Part shown: one piece after another, positions 30,831 to 39,447 of the stretch
How positions within the stretch are numbered: the first letter of the stretch is position 1
How the letters are laid out: every line of letters begins with the position of its first letter
DNA from: Mycobacterium rhizamassiliense
GTDB taxonomy: Bacteria > Actinomycetota > Actinomycetes > Mycobacteriales > Mycobacteriaceae
NCBI RefSeq assembly: GCF_900157375.1
Contig: NZ_LT721901.1
Coordinates: 5,041,685 to 5,105,684, forward strand
Length of the DNA stretch: 64,000 nucleotides
Direction of reading: 5' to 3'
Translations under genes and position numbers: made by a program
The notes under the pieces: model-generated
Databases searched by the model: none
Seen by the model: the letters and a program-made list of their open reading frames with translations, nothing else
What the model was told of the DNA's origin: nothing

Positions 30831-30907
30831 GCCCTCGTATCCCAACTGGCAGAGGAAACGGATTCAAAACCCGTGCAGTGTGAGTTCGAATCTCACCGAG
30901 GGCACCA
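30831..30907 (+). tRNA. tRNA-Leu (CAA)
   Basis: A 77-nt tRNA including genomic CCA (30905-30907). The acceptor stem GCCCTCG/CGAGGGC is perfect. The T arm is GTGAG-TTCGAAT-CTCAC. The anticodon loop TTCAAAA gives anticodon CAA (codon UUG), although the closing pair of that stem is an A-C mismatch. The discriminator is A, as leucyl-tRNA synthetase requires, and the D loop (AACTGGCAGAGG) is Leu-like. The variable region is only 5 nt (GCAGT), whereas leucine tRNAs normally have a long variable arm. A TAAGGT hexamer at 30811 may be the -10 box. Confidence 0.85.
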
Positions 30908-30971
30908 CGGCGCAACACCATGGCGTTTGCCGGCCGGCCAGATTGTGAAGTGACGGCGACCGGAATCTCGA

Positions 30972-30977
30972 TAAACT
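30972..30977 (+). promoter_or_regulatory. -10 hexamer, leaderless start of the type VII-like cassette
   Basis: TAAACT, 6 nt, then GTG at 30984. It indicates that the three-gene cassette has its own promoter just downstream of the tRNA. Confidence 0.55.
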
Positions 30978-30983
30978 TTTCTG

Positions 30984-31286
30984 GTGCCCCAGACGCCTGG
31001 CCTTCGTCTAAAGGTGCTGGTATCTGGGCTACATCAGCTCGCCAAAAAGTGCGAAAGTGTCGGTGGCGAGCTGGCCGCCGCGGCGAAGCCGCCGCCCATC
31101 TCCACTTCGGGCTGGCAATCCAGCGCGGCAACGGCACGACGCGCCGCCGCGCGAGCAGCCAAAGACGTGTCCGCGGTCGCCGCGCGCATCAACTCACGGG
31201 CAGCGGGGTACGACGCCGCGGGCACCGCGTACGCGCAGAACGACAAGCATGGCGCTGACCGTCTGCACGCGGTGTTGCCGCGCTGA
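30984..31286 (+). CDS. EspC-like small type VII secretion-associated protein
   Basis: A 100-aa mostly helical protein. A central WQS turn (Trp44) separates two helices, and the second helix ends in YAQND (Tyr83-Asp87), the YxxxD/E secretion signal of ESX substrates. The pattern (LHQLA near the N-terminus, a turn, SAATARRA, then YxxxD) resembles the EspC/DUF2580 group of type VII secretion-associated proteins. The GTG start is supported by TAAACT 6 nt upstream. Its stop codon overlaps the start of the next gene by 1 nt, as expected for partners secreted together. No ESX machinery is encoded in the window. Confidence 0.7.
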   Translation: MPQTPGLRLKVLVSGLHQLAKKCESVGGELAAAAKPPPISTSGWQSSAATARRAAARAAKDVSAVAARINSRAAGYDAAGTAYAQNDKHGADRLHAVLPR

Positions 31287-32764
31287 TGGCTGACGACACC
31301 CCGCACGTCCCGACGCTGTCGCAGCTGCGAGCGTCCGACTACTCCTACTTCGGGCAGTTGAGCGGTTACCTGCAGACCATCGGGCCGAAGACGCAGTCTT
31401 CGCTTGAGCAGTTGGCCCAGGACGTGCAGCACCCGGGCGGCGTCGAATGGGAAGGCAAAGCCGGCGCCGCGGCGATCAATCAGGCGGGGCTGGACATGTC
31501 GGTCGCCCGGCCGTTCACGTGGAGTTGGGAGGAAGTGGCGGCGTCGACTCAGCGCTGGCAGGACACCTTGGAGGCCGGAACCCGCACCGCGCTCGATGCC
31601 GTCGACGACGCCGAACGCGACGGCTTCGAGGTCGGCGAGGACTATTCCGTCGCCGACACGCATGAGGCCGAAACCGAGGAGCAGTACGAGCAACGACTGG
31701 CGCTAGCGGAAGCGCACGCCGGCGTGATCGGGCACCGGGTCACGATGCTGGTGGGCAGCGAATCGCGGGTCAATGGCGAGCTGCGGGCGATGTCGGCGGG
31801 CTGGGGAACGCTGAACTTCAAGGAGGGGGGCGAGGACCCGACCGAGCACGATCCCACCATCGCCGGGCCGGGATCCGACCCGAGCCAGGAGAAGCAAAAT
31901 GGGTCCCCGTACGACCTGGGCGTGACGATCCCCGGCACGGGAATCCTGATCACCGGCGACCCGCACGACGGCAAGCCACAGCTGCACATACCGGGTACGC
32001 AGTGGGACGGCGACAACCCGTTTCCCGTTCCCAAGGGATCGCGTCCCCTGCCCACCGGCACCGCGGTCGGGCCGAATGGCCAGCAATACGCGTTCTACAG
32101 CGTCAAGGAGTACGTGCCTGGCAGCGACCCGAAGAACTACATCGGCGGCGACTCTCATGTGCAGAATCTTGCCGATCCGACGAAGGACCTCGGGCCTCTC
32201 CGCGGTATCTCGCTGACCGGGCAGCAGGTCGGTATTTCGCAGGCCAGCGGCGTGTACGACCCGAAGACCAACCGGATGGTGATCGTCGGCAATGTCGGAG
32301 CGGACGGTCAGCGGGCCTTGTGGCAATCCGACCCCATCAAGCCCGGCGACTCTCCCAACGCGTGGATGAACACCATGCACCAGACGGGCACCTTCAATAA
32401 CGTCGGCGCGGGTGACCGCGAGAATCAGATCGTCGCCCTTCCGAAGGGCGGCTACCTGCTGACCAGCGCCAGCAACGGCCAGCCGGTCGTCGGCCTCACG
32501 GCCGCAACCCCGGAGGGCTTGCTGAACTCCACCCCGCAAGCGCTCACCAGTCCCAGCATTGCCAGTACCGGCAACACACCGTCGGTGCCCTACGGTCCGA
32601 CCATCACCAAGGTGGACGTCCTGCCCAACGGCCAGGAACAGGTCACCATGCGCGTGAGCACCTGGCCCATCCCCGAGGGCTGGCAACCGCCGCCCAACGA
32701 TCCCACTCAGGGACCGCCCTATTTCCCGCGCACCTACACCACGACCTTCAACATCAATCCCTAA
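31286..32764 (+). CDS. Large putative type VII substrate: WXG helical N-domain plus beta-rich C-domain
   Basis: A 492-aa protein. The N-terminal part (about 1-175) is helical with a WEG motif (Trp55-Gly57) and YSVAD (Tyr120-Asp124), a YxxxD-type signal. The C-terminal part (about 190-492) is rich in Gly, Pro and beta-forming residues with recurring units such as YDPKTNRMVIVG, IVALPKGGYLLTSA and VDVLPNGQEQVTMR, suggesting a propeller-like fold. There is no Sec signal peptide. Coupling to the EspC-like gene (1-nt overlap) and to a lipoprotein gene downstream suggests export to the cell envelope. I do not recognise an enzymatic motif, so whether it is an effector, toxin or envelope protein is open. 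Confidence 0.7.
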   Translation: MADDTPHVPTLSQLRASDYSYFGQLSGYLQTIGPKTQSSLEQLAQDVQHPGGVEWEGKAGAAAINQAGLDMSVARPFTWSWEEVAASTQRWQDTLEAGTRTALDAVDDAERDGFEVGEDYSVADTHEAETEEQYEQRLALAEAHAGVIGHRVTMLVGSESRVNGELRAMSAGWGTLNFKEGGEDPTEHDPTIAGPGSDPSQEKQNGSPYDLGVTIPGTGILITGDPHDGKPQLHIPGTQWDGDNPFPVPKGSRPLPTGTAVGPNGQQYAFYSVKEYVPGSDPKNYIGGDSHVQNLADPTKDLGPLRGISLTGQQVGISQASGVYDPKTNRMVIVGNVGADGQRALWQSDPIKPGDSPNAWMNTMHQTGTFNNVGAGDRENQIVALPKGGYLLTSASNGQPVVGLTAATPEGLLNSTPQALTSPSIASTGNTPSVPYGPTITKVDVLPNGQEQVTMRVSTWPIPEGWQPPPNDPTQGPPYFPRTYTTTFNINP

Positions 32765-32778
32765 CCGAGGAGGACTCG

Positions 32779-33336
32779 ATGAGCACTGCCGCAGTTCGCA
32801 CCGTGCGGATCCTGGCCGCCGCTATCACCGCGGCCGCGGTGGCCGTGGCGGGATGCGGGTCCCGGGCCGCCGCGCTCCCGCCCGGCTTCCCCAATCTCGA
32901 CGGGTTCGCCCCGGTGCCGGTCGACAACTACATCTCGACGGGCCCCAAAGGCCCCAAGCGCTTCGTCACCTTTTCGACGCCCTACAACATCCAGTGCGTC
33001 TTCGCCGCGACCACCGACCCGGTGCCCGCGGGCGATTCGCAGGGCATCAGCTGCCAGGGCGACATACCCGGCGTGGCATCGGGTGCGACGCCCACCCGGT
33101 CGTGCGCGATCGGCAAGGTGGCGGACTGGGGGACTTCGGGATTCCGCCTGGACAACGAGCTGACCAACTGCCCCATCGGCACGTTCAACTCCGGCACGCT
33201 GCTGAATGCCGGGCAGAAGTTGTCCTACCAGAACGTGACCTGCGCCGTCGGAGGTGACGGGCTGGTCGCCTGCATGGACACCAGCCTCGGACAACACGGA
33301 TTCGCACTCAAGCCCTCTGGGAACGTGACGTTCTAG
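32779..33336 (+). CDS. Lipoprotein of the type VII-like cassette
   Basis: A 185-aa lipoprotein. The signal peptide ends in a VAGC lipobox with the lipidated Cys26. The mature protein has six further cysteines, enough for three disulfides, and a compact beta-rich composition. It lies 14 bp after the WXG-containing gene with a GAGGAGG ribosome-binding site and is surely in the same transcript. Lipoprotein status is firm. A partner or immunity role for the upstream protein is only inference from position. Confidence 0.8.
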   Translation: MSTAAVRTVRILAAAITAAAVAVAGCGSRAAALPPGFPNLDGFAPVPVDNYISTGPKGPKRFVTFSTPYNIQCVFAATTDPVPAGDSQGISCQGDIPGVASGATPTRSCAIGKVADWGTSGFRLDNELTNCPIGTFNSGTLLNAGQKLSYQNVTCAVGGDGLVACMDTSLGQHGFALKPSGNVTF

Positions 33337-33815
33337 GCGGCCAGCACGACTGCCTCGGCGCGCGCGAACGGCCGTCACGCGCAAGGATGAGCGGCATGGG
33401 TGAGCCGCAACGCGTGGTGACGTGGACGCAGTCGAAGCGCGCCGCGGCGATGTGGAACTGGCGACTCGCGATGGCGGCGAGCATGCCGTGCCGCACCGCG
33501 GAGCGGACCAAGCAGACCCGCGTCGGCGGCCAACCGCGACGTGTGCGACGCGCCGCGCCCGGCTTTCGGCCGCGCGGCGAATTGCAGCAGCTCCCCAGGG
33601 TCCGTCGCGACCGTGCCACGCGTACTTCGTCCGGCAAATACCTAGCGCCACAAGAGGTTCGGGACAAGACGTGGAACCCGCGCCGTCGGCAGCTGGCCGA
33701 CATGCCGACTCGGCCCACCGCGAGGTCGTCCACGCGCTGACGCCGCACGGGCGATGGCCCGGCAGAATTCGCGCTCACGCTGGGGAATCTTCCGGGCAGC
33801 GGTTACGCTTTTAGC
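33337..33815 (+). other. 479-bp region without a convincing gene
   Basis: Open frames occur in several frames on both strands, but they encode Arg-rich, low-complexity products without recognisable domains or ribosome-binding sites. It may be remnant DNA at the right edge of the inserted cassette. The right end holds the predicted cyclase promoter at 33804. Confidence 0.5.
33804..33809 (+). promoter_or_regulatory. -10 hexamer, leaderless start of the adenylyl cyclase gene
   Basis: TACGCT, 6 nt, then GTG at 33816. Confidence 0.5.
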
Positions 33816-35147
33816 GTGGTGGCTAGGAAATGCGGCGCCCCACCAGATCGTCAGGATGGCTCGTCGACACGTCCGGACTGCAAGGCAGCAGTGCGGACCA
33901 AAAACCGCGCCCGCAACGACCACTACGCCGACAGTCACGCCCGCCGGATCAGGGTCCTCAACATCAACGCCCTGATGGGTGTGGCGGTGTGCCTCGTGTT
34001 CACCGTTCTCGGCTTCTGGTCCGGGCCCGCGGCCTACCCCATCCAAACCGTCAATCTGATCACCGGCGCGATCTTCGCCTCGGTCCCGTGGCTCAACCGC
34101 TTCGGAGACTTGCTTGCGCCGCTCATCTTCATCTTCACGGCGTACACCGCGGTCGTCGTGACCTGCTGGGACGTGGGCACCGGCGGCGGGGTGCAGTACT
34201 TCCTCGTGACGACCGCCAGCCTCGTGGTGTTGCAGCTCGGGATCGAACGCATCGGCCTGGCGGCGCTGCTGGCCACCCTCGGCGTGGCCCTGGTGGTCCT
34301 GCTGCAGTTCCTGGTCCCCCGCTCGACGGGGCTGGAACCGCCCTGGGCAATGACGATGAGCTTCGTCATCACCACCGTGGCGGCGTGCGCGATGGTGGTC
34401 GTGACGGTGTGGTTCGCCCTGCGTGACACCGAGCGCGCCGAGGCCGTCATGGAGGCCGAATACGCGCGATCCGAGGCGCTGCTGGCCAACATGTTGCCGG
34501 CCAGCGTCGCCGACCGGCTCAAGGAACCCGAGCGCGACGTCATCGCCGACCGCTACGAGGAGGCGTCGGTTCTGTTCGCCGACATGGTCGGCTTCACCGA
34601 ACGCGCCAGCTCCACCGCGCCTTGCGATCTGGTCAAATTCCTGGACCGCCTCTACAGCGCGTTCGACGAACTGGTGGACAAGCACGGGCTGGAGAAGATC
34701 AAGGTCAGCGGCGACTCCTACATGGTGGTCAGCGGGGTCCCGCGCCCCCGGCCAGACCACGCGCAGGCGCTGGCCCATTTTGCGCTCGACATGGTCGTGG
34801 TCGCCGCCAAACTCGAAGACCCCCATGGCCTTTCGGTGCCGCTGCGGATCGGCTTCGCATCCGGGACCGTGGTCGCCGGCGTGGTGGGTTCGCGCCGGTT
34901 CTTCTACGACGTGTGGGGCGACGCGGTCAACGTCGCGGCCCGGATGGAATCGACCGACTCGGTGGGGCGGATCCAAGTTCCCGAGGACGTCTACGAACGC
35001 CTCAAGGACGACTTCGTCCTGCAGGAGCGCGGCCGCATCGAAGTCAAGGGCAAGGGCGTGATGCGCACCTGGTACCTCACCGGCCGCAAACCCACCGCCG
35101 ACCAAAGCCGCCACGTCGCCGACGAATCACGCACGGCCCACGTGTGA
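33816..35147 (+). CDS. cya: Class III membrane adenylyl cyclase, Rv1625c orthologue
   Basis: A 443-aa protein: a short cytosolic N-terminus (starting VARKCGAPP, as in Rv1625c), six transmembrane helices (about residues 48-200) and one cyclase catalytic domain (about 230-430). Metal-binding aspartates lie in LFADMVGFT and SGDSYMVVSG, the purine-specifying Lys in KIKVSGD, and WGDAVNVAARMES carries the Asn/Arg transition-state residues. It should form a homodimer equivalent to one mammalian membrane cyclase. The length equals Rv1625c (443 aa). It directly precedes cydABDC, whose mycobacterial homologues have been reported to respond to cAMP-CRP. Confidence 0.95.
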   Translation: MVARKCGAPPDRQDGSSTRPDCKAAVRTKNRARNDHYADSHARRIRVLNINALMGVAVCLVFTVLGFWSGPAAYPIQTVNLITGAIFASVPWLNRFGDLLAPLIFIFTAYTAVVVTCWDVGTGGGVQYFLVTTASLVVLQLGIERIGLAALLATLGVALVVLLQFLVPRSTGLEPPWAMTMSFVITTVAACAMVVVTVWFALRDTERAEAVMEAEYARSEALLANMLPASVADRLKEPERDVIADRYEEASVLFADMVGFTERASSTAPCDLVKFLDRLYSAFDELVDKHGLEKIKVSGDSYMVVSGVPRPRPDHAQALAHFALDMVVVAAKLEDPHGLSVPLRIGFASGTVVAGVVGSRRFFYDVWGDAVNVAARMESTDSVGRIQVPEDVYERLKDDFVLQERGRIEVKGKGVMRTWYLTGRKPTADQSRHVADESRTAHV

Positions 35148-35190
35148 CTCGGGTCCCTGTCGACGGTGAGCCCTAGCGCCACCCGCATGT

Positions 35191-35213
35191 AACTACTACA
35201 CTGTGTCGTAGTT
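35191..35213 (+). promoter_or_regulatory. Long palindromic operator over the cydA promoter
   Basis: A 23-bp dyad centred on 35202: outer arms AACTAC/GTAGTT and inner arms ACAC/GTGT pair perfectly, with one mismatch between them and a single central base, so 10 of 11 pairs per arm match. It contains TACACT (35197-35202), a good -10 box. A further GTAGTT half-site follows at 35218. A repressor binding here would block RNA polymerase. Confidence 0.65.
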
Positions 35214-35237
35214 GGCCGTAGTTCGGGGAGATGACAC

Positions 35238-36692
35238 ATGAATGTCGTCGACATATCGCGGTGGCAGTTCGGCATCACCACCGTCTACCACTTCATTTTC
35301 GTGCCGCTGACCATCGGCCTGGCTCCCCTGGTCGCCGTCATGCAGACCGCATGGGTGGCCACCGGCAACACGGCCTGGTACCGCCTGACAAAGTTCTTCG
35401 GCAAGCTGTTCCTGATCAACTTCGCCATCGGCGTCGCGACGGGAATCGTGCAGGAATTTCAGTTCGGCATGAACTGGAGCGAGTACTCGCGGTTCGTCGG
35501 CGACATCTTCGGCGCCCCGCTCGCGATGGAGGGCCTGGCCTCCTTCTTCTTCGAGTCAACCTTCCTGGGGCTGTGGATCTTCGGCTGGAGTCGGCTGCCG
35601 CGCTTGGTGCACCTGGCCTGCATCTGGGTCGTGGCGATCGCGGTCAATGTCTCCGCGTTCTTCATCATCTCGGCGAACTCGTTCATGCAGCACCCGGTCG
35701 GCGCGCATTACAACCCGGCGACCCACCGCGCCGAGTTGCTCAGCATCGGCGCGCTGCTGAGCAATAACACTGCGCGAGCGGCCTTCTCACATGCGGTCGC
35801 GGGCTCGCTGCTCACCGCGGGCACCTTCGTCGCCGCCATCAGCGCGTGGTGGCTGGTCCGTTCGCGCCGCAAGCCGGAATCGGGCGCCGGCAACATCTTT
35901 CGCCCCGCGGCCATCCTTGGGTGCTGGGTCGCACTGATCGCCACGGCGGGGCTGTTCTTCACCGGCGACCAGCAGGGCAAGCTGATGTTTGTCCAGCAGC
36001 CGATGAAGATGGCGTCGGCGGAATCGTTGTGCAACACCGAGACCGACCCCGACTTCTCCATCCTGACGGTTGGCACCCACAACAACTGCGACAGCATCAC
36101 CCGCGTCATCGAGGTGCCCTACGTGTTGCCCTTCCTCGCCGAGAGCAAATTCAGCGGCGTGACGCTGCAGGGCGTGCGCGACATCCAGCAGAACTACGAG
36201 TACAAATTCGGGCCAAATGACTACCGCCCCAACCTGTTCGTCACCTACTGGTCGTTCCGGATGATGATCGGGCTGATGGCGATCCCGGTGCTGTTCGCGC
36301 TGGCCACGCTGTGGCTGACCCGCGGCGGCCGGACCCCGACGGGGCGCTGGTTCTCCTGGGCCGCGCTGCTGACCATTCCCACGCCGTTCCTGGCCAACAG
36401 CGCCGGGTGGGTGTTCACCGAAATGGGCCGCCAGCCCTGGCTCGTCGTGCCAAATCCCACCGGCGACCAGCAGGTGCGGCTCACCGTCAGCCAGGGCGTC
36501 TCCGACCACGCTCCCGGGATGGTCGTCACCTCGCTGGTGACCCTGACCCTGGTGTACGCGGTGCTCGCCGTCCTGTGGTTCTGGTTGCTCAAGCGGTACG
36601 TCGCCGAGGGGCCGCGGGAACACGACGCGGAACCCGCCCCGCCGCCGGCACCCGGCGACGACGAGGTGGCGCCACTGTCGTTCGCCTATTGA
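35238..36692 (+). CDS. cydA: Cytochrome bd oxidase subunit I
   Basis: A 484-aa membrane protein carrying hemes b558, b595 and d. The N-terminal His18 (VYHF) is the expected heme b595 ligand, and the GRQPW signature is present in the C-terminal half. About nine helices and a quinol-binding loop of the short type are seen. With CydB it oxidises menaquinol and reduces oxygen at high affinity, which matters at low oxygen and when cytochrome bcc-aa3 is inhibited. The ATG is preceded by GGGGAGATG. It heads cydABDC and lies behind a palindromic operator. Confidence 0.97.
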   Translation: MNVVDISRWQFGITTVYHFIFVPLTIGLAPLVAVMQTAWVATGNTAWYRLTKFFGKLFLINFAIGVATGIVQEFQFGMNWSEYSRFVGDIFGAPLAMEGLASFFFESTFLGLWIFGWSRLPRLVHLACIWVVAIAVNVSAFFIISANSFMQHPVGAHYNPATHRAELLSIGALLSNNTARAAFSHAVAGSLLTAGTFVAAISAWWLVRSRRKPESGAGNIFRPAAILGCWVALIATAGLFFTGDQQGKLMFVQQPMKMASAESLCNTETDPDFSILTVGTHNNCDSITRVIEVPYVLPFLAESKFSGVTLQGVRDIQQNYEYKFGPNDYRPNLFVTYWSFRMMIGLMAIPVLFALATLWLTRGGRTPTGRWFSWAALLTIPTPFLANSAGWVFTEMGRQPWLVVPNPTGDQQVRLTVSQGVSDHAPGMVVTSLVTLTLVYAVLAVLWFWLLKRYVAEGPREHDAEPAPPPAPGDDEVAPLSFAY

Positions 36693-36718
36693 TCGACCGA
36701 TCGGGAAGGAGTTAAGCC

Positions 36719-37768
36719 ATGGGACTTCAAGAAGTGTGGTTCGTTCTCATCGCCGTGCTGTTCCTCGGCTTCTTCATCCTGGAAGGCTTCGACTTCGGCG
36801 TCGGCATGTTGATGGAGCCGTTCGCTCACTTGGGCCGTTCAGGCACGGGCGATCCGGAAACGCACCGGCGCACCGCGCTGAACACCATCGGCCCGGTGTG
36901 GGACGGCAACGAAGTGTGGCTGATCACCGCGGGCGCGGGGATGTTCGCCGCGTTCCCCGGGTGGTATGCGACGGTGTTCTCCACGCTGTACCTGCCGCTG
37001 CTGGCGATCCTGTTCGGGATGATCGTGCGCGCGGTGGCGATCGAATGGCGCGGCAAGATCGACGACACGAAGTGGCGGGCCTTGGCCGACTTCGGGATTG
37101 CGGCCGGCTCGTGGTTGCCGGCGGTGCTGTGGGGCGTGGCCTTCGCCATTCTGGTCCGCGGGCTTCCGGTGGACGGCGGCGGCCACATCCACCTGTCGAT
37201 CGGCGACGTGCTCAACGTGTACACGCTGCTGGGTGGCCTCGCGACGGGCGGGCTGTTCCTGTTCTACGGCGCGGTGTTCGTCGCGCTCAAGACCGCCGGC
37301 CCGATCCGCGACGACGCGCACCGGTTCGCGGTGTGGCTGTCACTACCGGTCACGGGACTGGTTGGCGCCTTTGGGCTTTGGACGCAGATGGCCCACGGCA
37401 AGGGCTGGACCTGGCTGGTGCTGGCGACGGCGGTCGTCGCGCAGCTGGCCGCGGTGGCGCTGGTCTGGCGACGCGCCTCCGACGGCTGGGCCTTCCTGTG
37501 CACCGCGGTGGTAGTCGCGTCGGTGGTGATCTTGTTGTTCGGCTCGCTGTACCCGAACCTGGTCCCGTCGACGCTAAACGAGCAGTGGAGCCTCACGATC
37601 TACAACGCCTCGTCGACGCCGTACACCCTCAAGATCATGACGTGGGTGACCGCATTTTTCGCACCGCTGACGGTCGTGTACCAGGCGTGGACGTATTGGG
37701 TGTTCCGGCAACGGATCTCGTCTGAGCACATCCCGCCGTCCATCGGCCTGGCGCGGCGTTCGTCCTGA
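36719..37768 (+). CDS. cydB: Cytochrome bd oxidase subunit II
   Basis: A 349-aa polytopic membrane protein, start MGLQEVWFVLIAVLF, with the conserved EGFDFGVG and WDGNEVWLI segments of CydB. It forms the heterodimer with CydA and stabilises the hemes. It starts 26 bp after cydA behind an AAGGAG ribosome-binding site, and cydD follows 14 bp later. The length is usual for actinobacteria. Confidence 0.97.
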   Translation: MGLQEVWFVLIAVLFLGFFILEGFDFGVGMLMEPFAHLGRSGTGDPETHRRTALNTIGPVWDGNEVWLITAGAGMFAAFPGWYATVFSTLYLPLLAILFGMIVRAVAIEWRGKIDDTKWRALADFGIAAGSWLPAVLWGVAFAILVRGLPVDGGGHIHLSIGDVLNVYTLLGGLATGGLFLFYGAVFVALKTAGPIRDDAHRFAVWLSLPVTGLVGAFGLWTQMAHGKGWTWLVLATAVVAQLAAVALVWRRASDGWAFLCTAVVVASVVILLFGSLYPNLVPSTLNEQWSLTIYNASSTPYTLKIMTWVTAFFAPLTVVYQAWTYWVFRQRISSEHIPPSIGLARRSS

Positions 37769-37782
37769 GCACGAGGGCTGCC

Positions 37783-39447
37783 ATGGCCTCCCGCGCTCCC
37801 CTGGACCCGCGACTGTGGCGGGCGTCGATCGCGCTGCGCCGCTACCTGACCGCGGCGGTGTGTTGCGGAGTGATCATCTCCGGCTGCGCGATCGGCTCGG
37901 CGATCGTGCTGGCGAGCATCGTCGCACGCATCGTCACCGATCCCGCCGCGCGCAACCTGCGGGACTGGTTCGGGCCGCTGTCAATTGTGCTGACGCTATG
38001 GATTATTCGTACGGTCGCGCAGTGGTTGCAGGCGCGGTTGGGTCAACGCGGCGCCAGTGCGATCATCGCCGACCTCAACAGCCAGGTGTTGGAAGCCGTG
38101 ACGGCCCGTGCGCCCCACGAACTCGCCGCGCAGCGGGATGCGGCCGCGGTGGTCGTCACCCGCGGGCTCGACGACCTGCGGCCGTATTTCACCGGGTACC
38201 TGCCCACCCTGCTGCTGGCCGCGATCCTGACGCCGGCCACGGTGGCCGTCATCGCGCTCTACGACCTGAGATCCATGGTCATCGTGGTCATTACGTTGCC
38301 GTTGATCCCCGTCTTCATGGTGCTGATCGGGCTGGTGACGGCCGACCGGTCGGCGTCGGCGCTGGCCGCGATGACGACGCTGCAGGGCCGGCTGCTGGAC
38401 CTGATCGCCGGCATCCCCACGCTGCGAGCCCTGGGCCGCGCCTCGGGGCCGGAACAACGCATCGCCGAACTCGCTGCCGCGCACCGGCGCTCGGCGATGG
38501 CGACCTTGAAGATCGCCTTCCTGTCGGCGCTGGTGCTCGAATTACTCGCCACGCTGGGCGTGGCACTGGTCGCGGTCAGCATCGGCCTGCGCCTGGTGTT
38601 CGGCGACATGACCCTGACCGCCGGCCTGACGGTGTTGCTGCTCGCGCCGGACGTGTATTGGCCGCTGCGCCGCATCGGCGTGGCGTTCCACGCCGCACAG
38701 GACGGCAGAACCGCAGCGGACAAGGCGTTCTCGCTCATCGGCGAACCCGCCGATGCCACGGCACGAGTCCACACGGTCGCGGCCCGGGGTGTGCCGATCC
38801 GGCTGCAAGACCTCAGCGTGGCCGGGCGCGACGGCGATTCACCGCATGAGCTGTCCGCGGTGCTCGAACCCGGGCGGGTGACGGTGCTGACGGGACGAAA
38901 CGGGGCGGGCAAAAGCACCGCGCTGCAGGCGATCGCCGGGCTCACCGTGCCGTCGTCGGGCCGGGTCACCGTGGCCGGCATCGACGTCACCGAACTGGAT
39001 TTGCCGGCGTGGTGGCGACAGCTGTCGTGGCTACCGCAGCGCCCCGCGCTGGTCCCGGGAACCGTCCTGGACAACCTGCGACTGTTCGGGCCGCTGGACG
39101 ACATCGAAACGGCATGCGCCGATTCGGGTTTCGATGCGGTGCTGGCCGAGCTGGCACACGGAATGGAAACGGTGCTCGGGCGCGGCGGCGTCGGGCTGTC
39201 ACTGGGACAACGTCAGCGGCTCGGGCTGGCGCGAGCGCTCGGATCGACGGCACCGGTGCTGCTGCTCGACGAGCCCACCGCGCACCTGGACGCCGCGACC
39301 GAACAGCGGGTACTGCGCGCGATCGGCGAGCGCGCCCGCTCCGGTGCGACGGTGGTGGTGGTCGGTCACCGCGACGCCGTGCTGGCCATCGGTGATCGGG
39401 TCGTCGAGGTGGTCTCGGACGATCGGGTGCGTTATGCGCCGGTCTGA
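37783..39447 (+). CDS. cydD: Cytochrome bd assembly ABC exporter subunit
   Basis: A 554-aa ABC exporter half: six transmembrane helices (about 15-310) and a nucleotide-binding domain with Walker A GRNGAGKST, signature LSLGQRQR and Walker B LLLDEPTAHLD. With CydC it forms the heterodimer needed to mature cytochrome bd; export of cysteine and glutathione is known in E. coli, while the mycobacterial substrate is not settled. It ends 14 bp inside the start of cydC, so the two are translationally coupled. Confidence 0.93.
   Translation: MASRAPLDPRLWRASIALRRYLTAAVCCGVIISGCAIGSAIVLASIVARIVTDPAARNLRDWFGPLSIVLTLWIIRTVAQWLQARLGQRGASAIIADLNSQVLEAVTARAPHELAAQRDAAAVVVTRGLDDLRPYFTGYLPTLLLAAILTPATVAVIALYDLRSMVIVVITLPLIPVFMVLIGLVTADRSASALAAMTTLQGRLLDLIAGIPTLRALGRASGPEQRIAELAAAHRRSAMATLKIAFLSALVLELLATLGVALVAVSIGLRLVFGDMTLTAGLTVLLLAPDVYWPLRRIGVAFHAAQDGRTAADKAFSLIGEPADATARVHTVAARGVPIRLQDLSVAGRDGDSPHELSAVLEPGRVTVLTGRNGAGKSTALQAIAGLTVPSSGRVTVAGIDVTELDLPAWWRQLSWLPQRPALVPGTVLDNLRLFGPLDDIETACADSGFDAVLAELAHGMETVLGRGGVGLSLGQRQRLGLARALGSTAPVLLLDEPTAHLDAATEQRVLRAIGERARSGATVVVVGHRDAVLAIGDRVVEVVSDDRVRYAPV

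Noticed and set aside
33387..33740. 117-aa Arg-rich frame before the cyclase gene
   Set aside because: No ribosome-binding site, no domain, and competing frames of equal length on both strands.
39134..39433. In-frame upstream extension of cydC
   Set aside because: It runs inside cydD in another frame and is not part of the CydC family; the ATG at 39434 gives the proper N-terminus.
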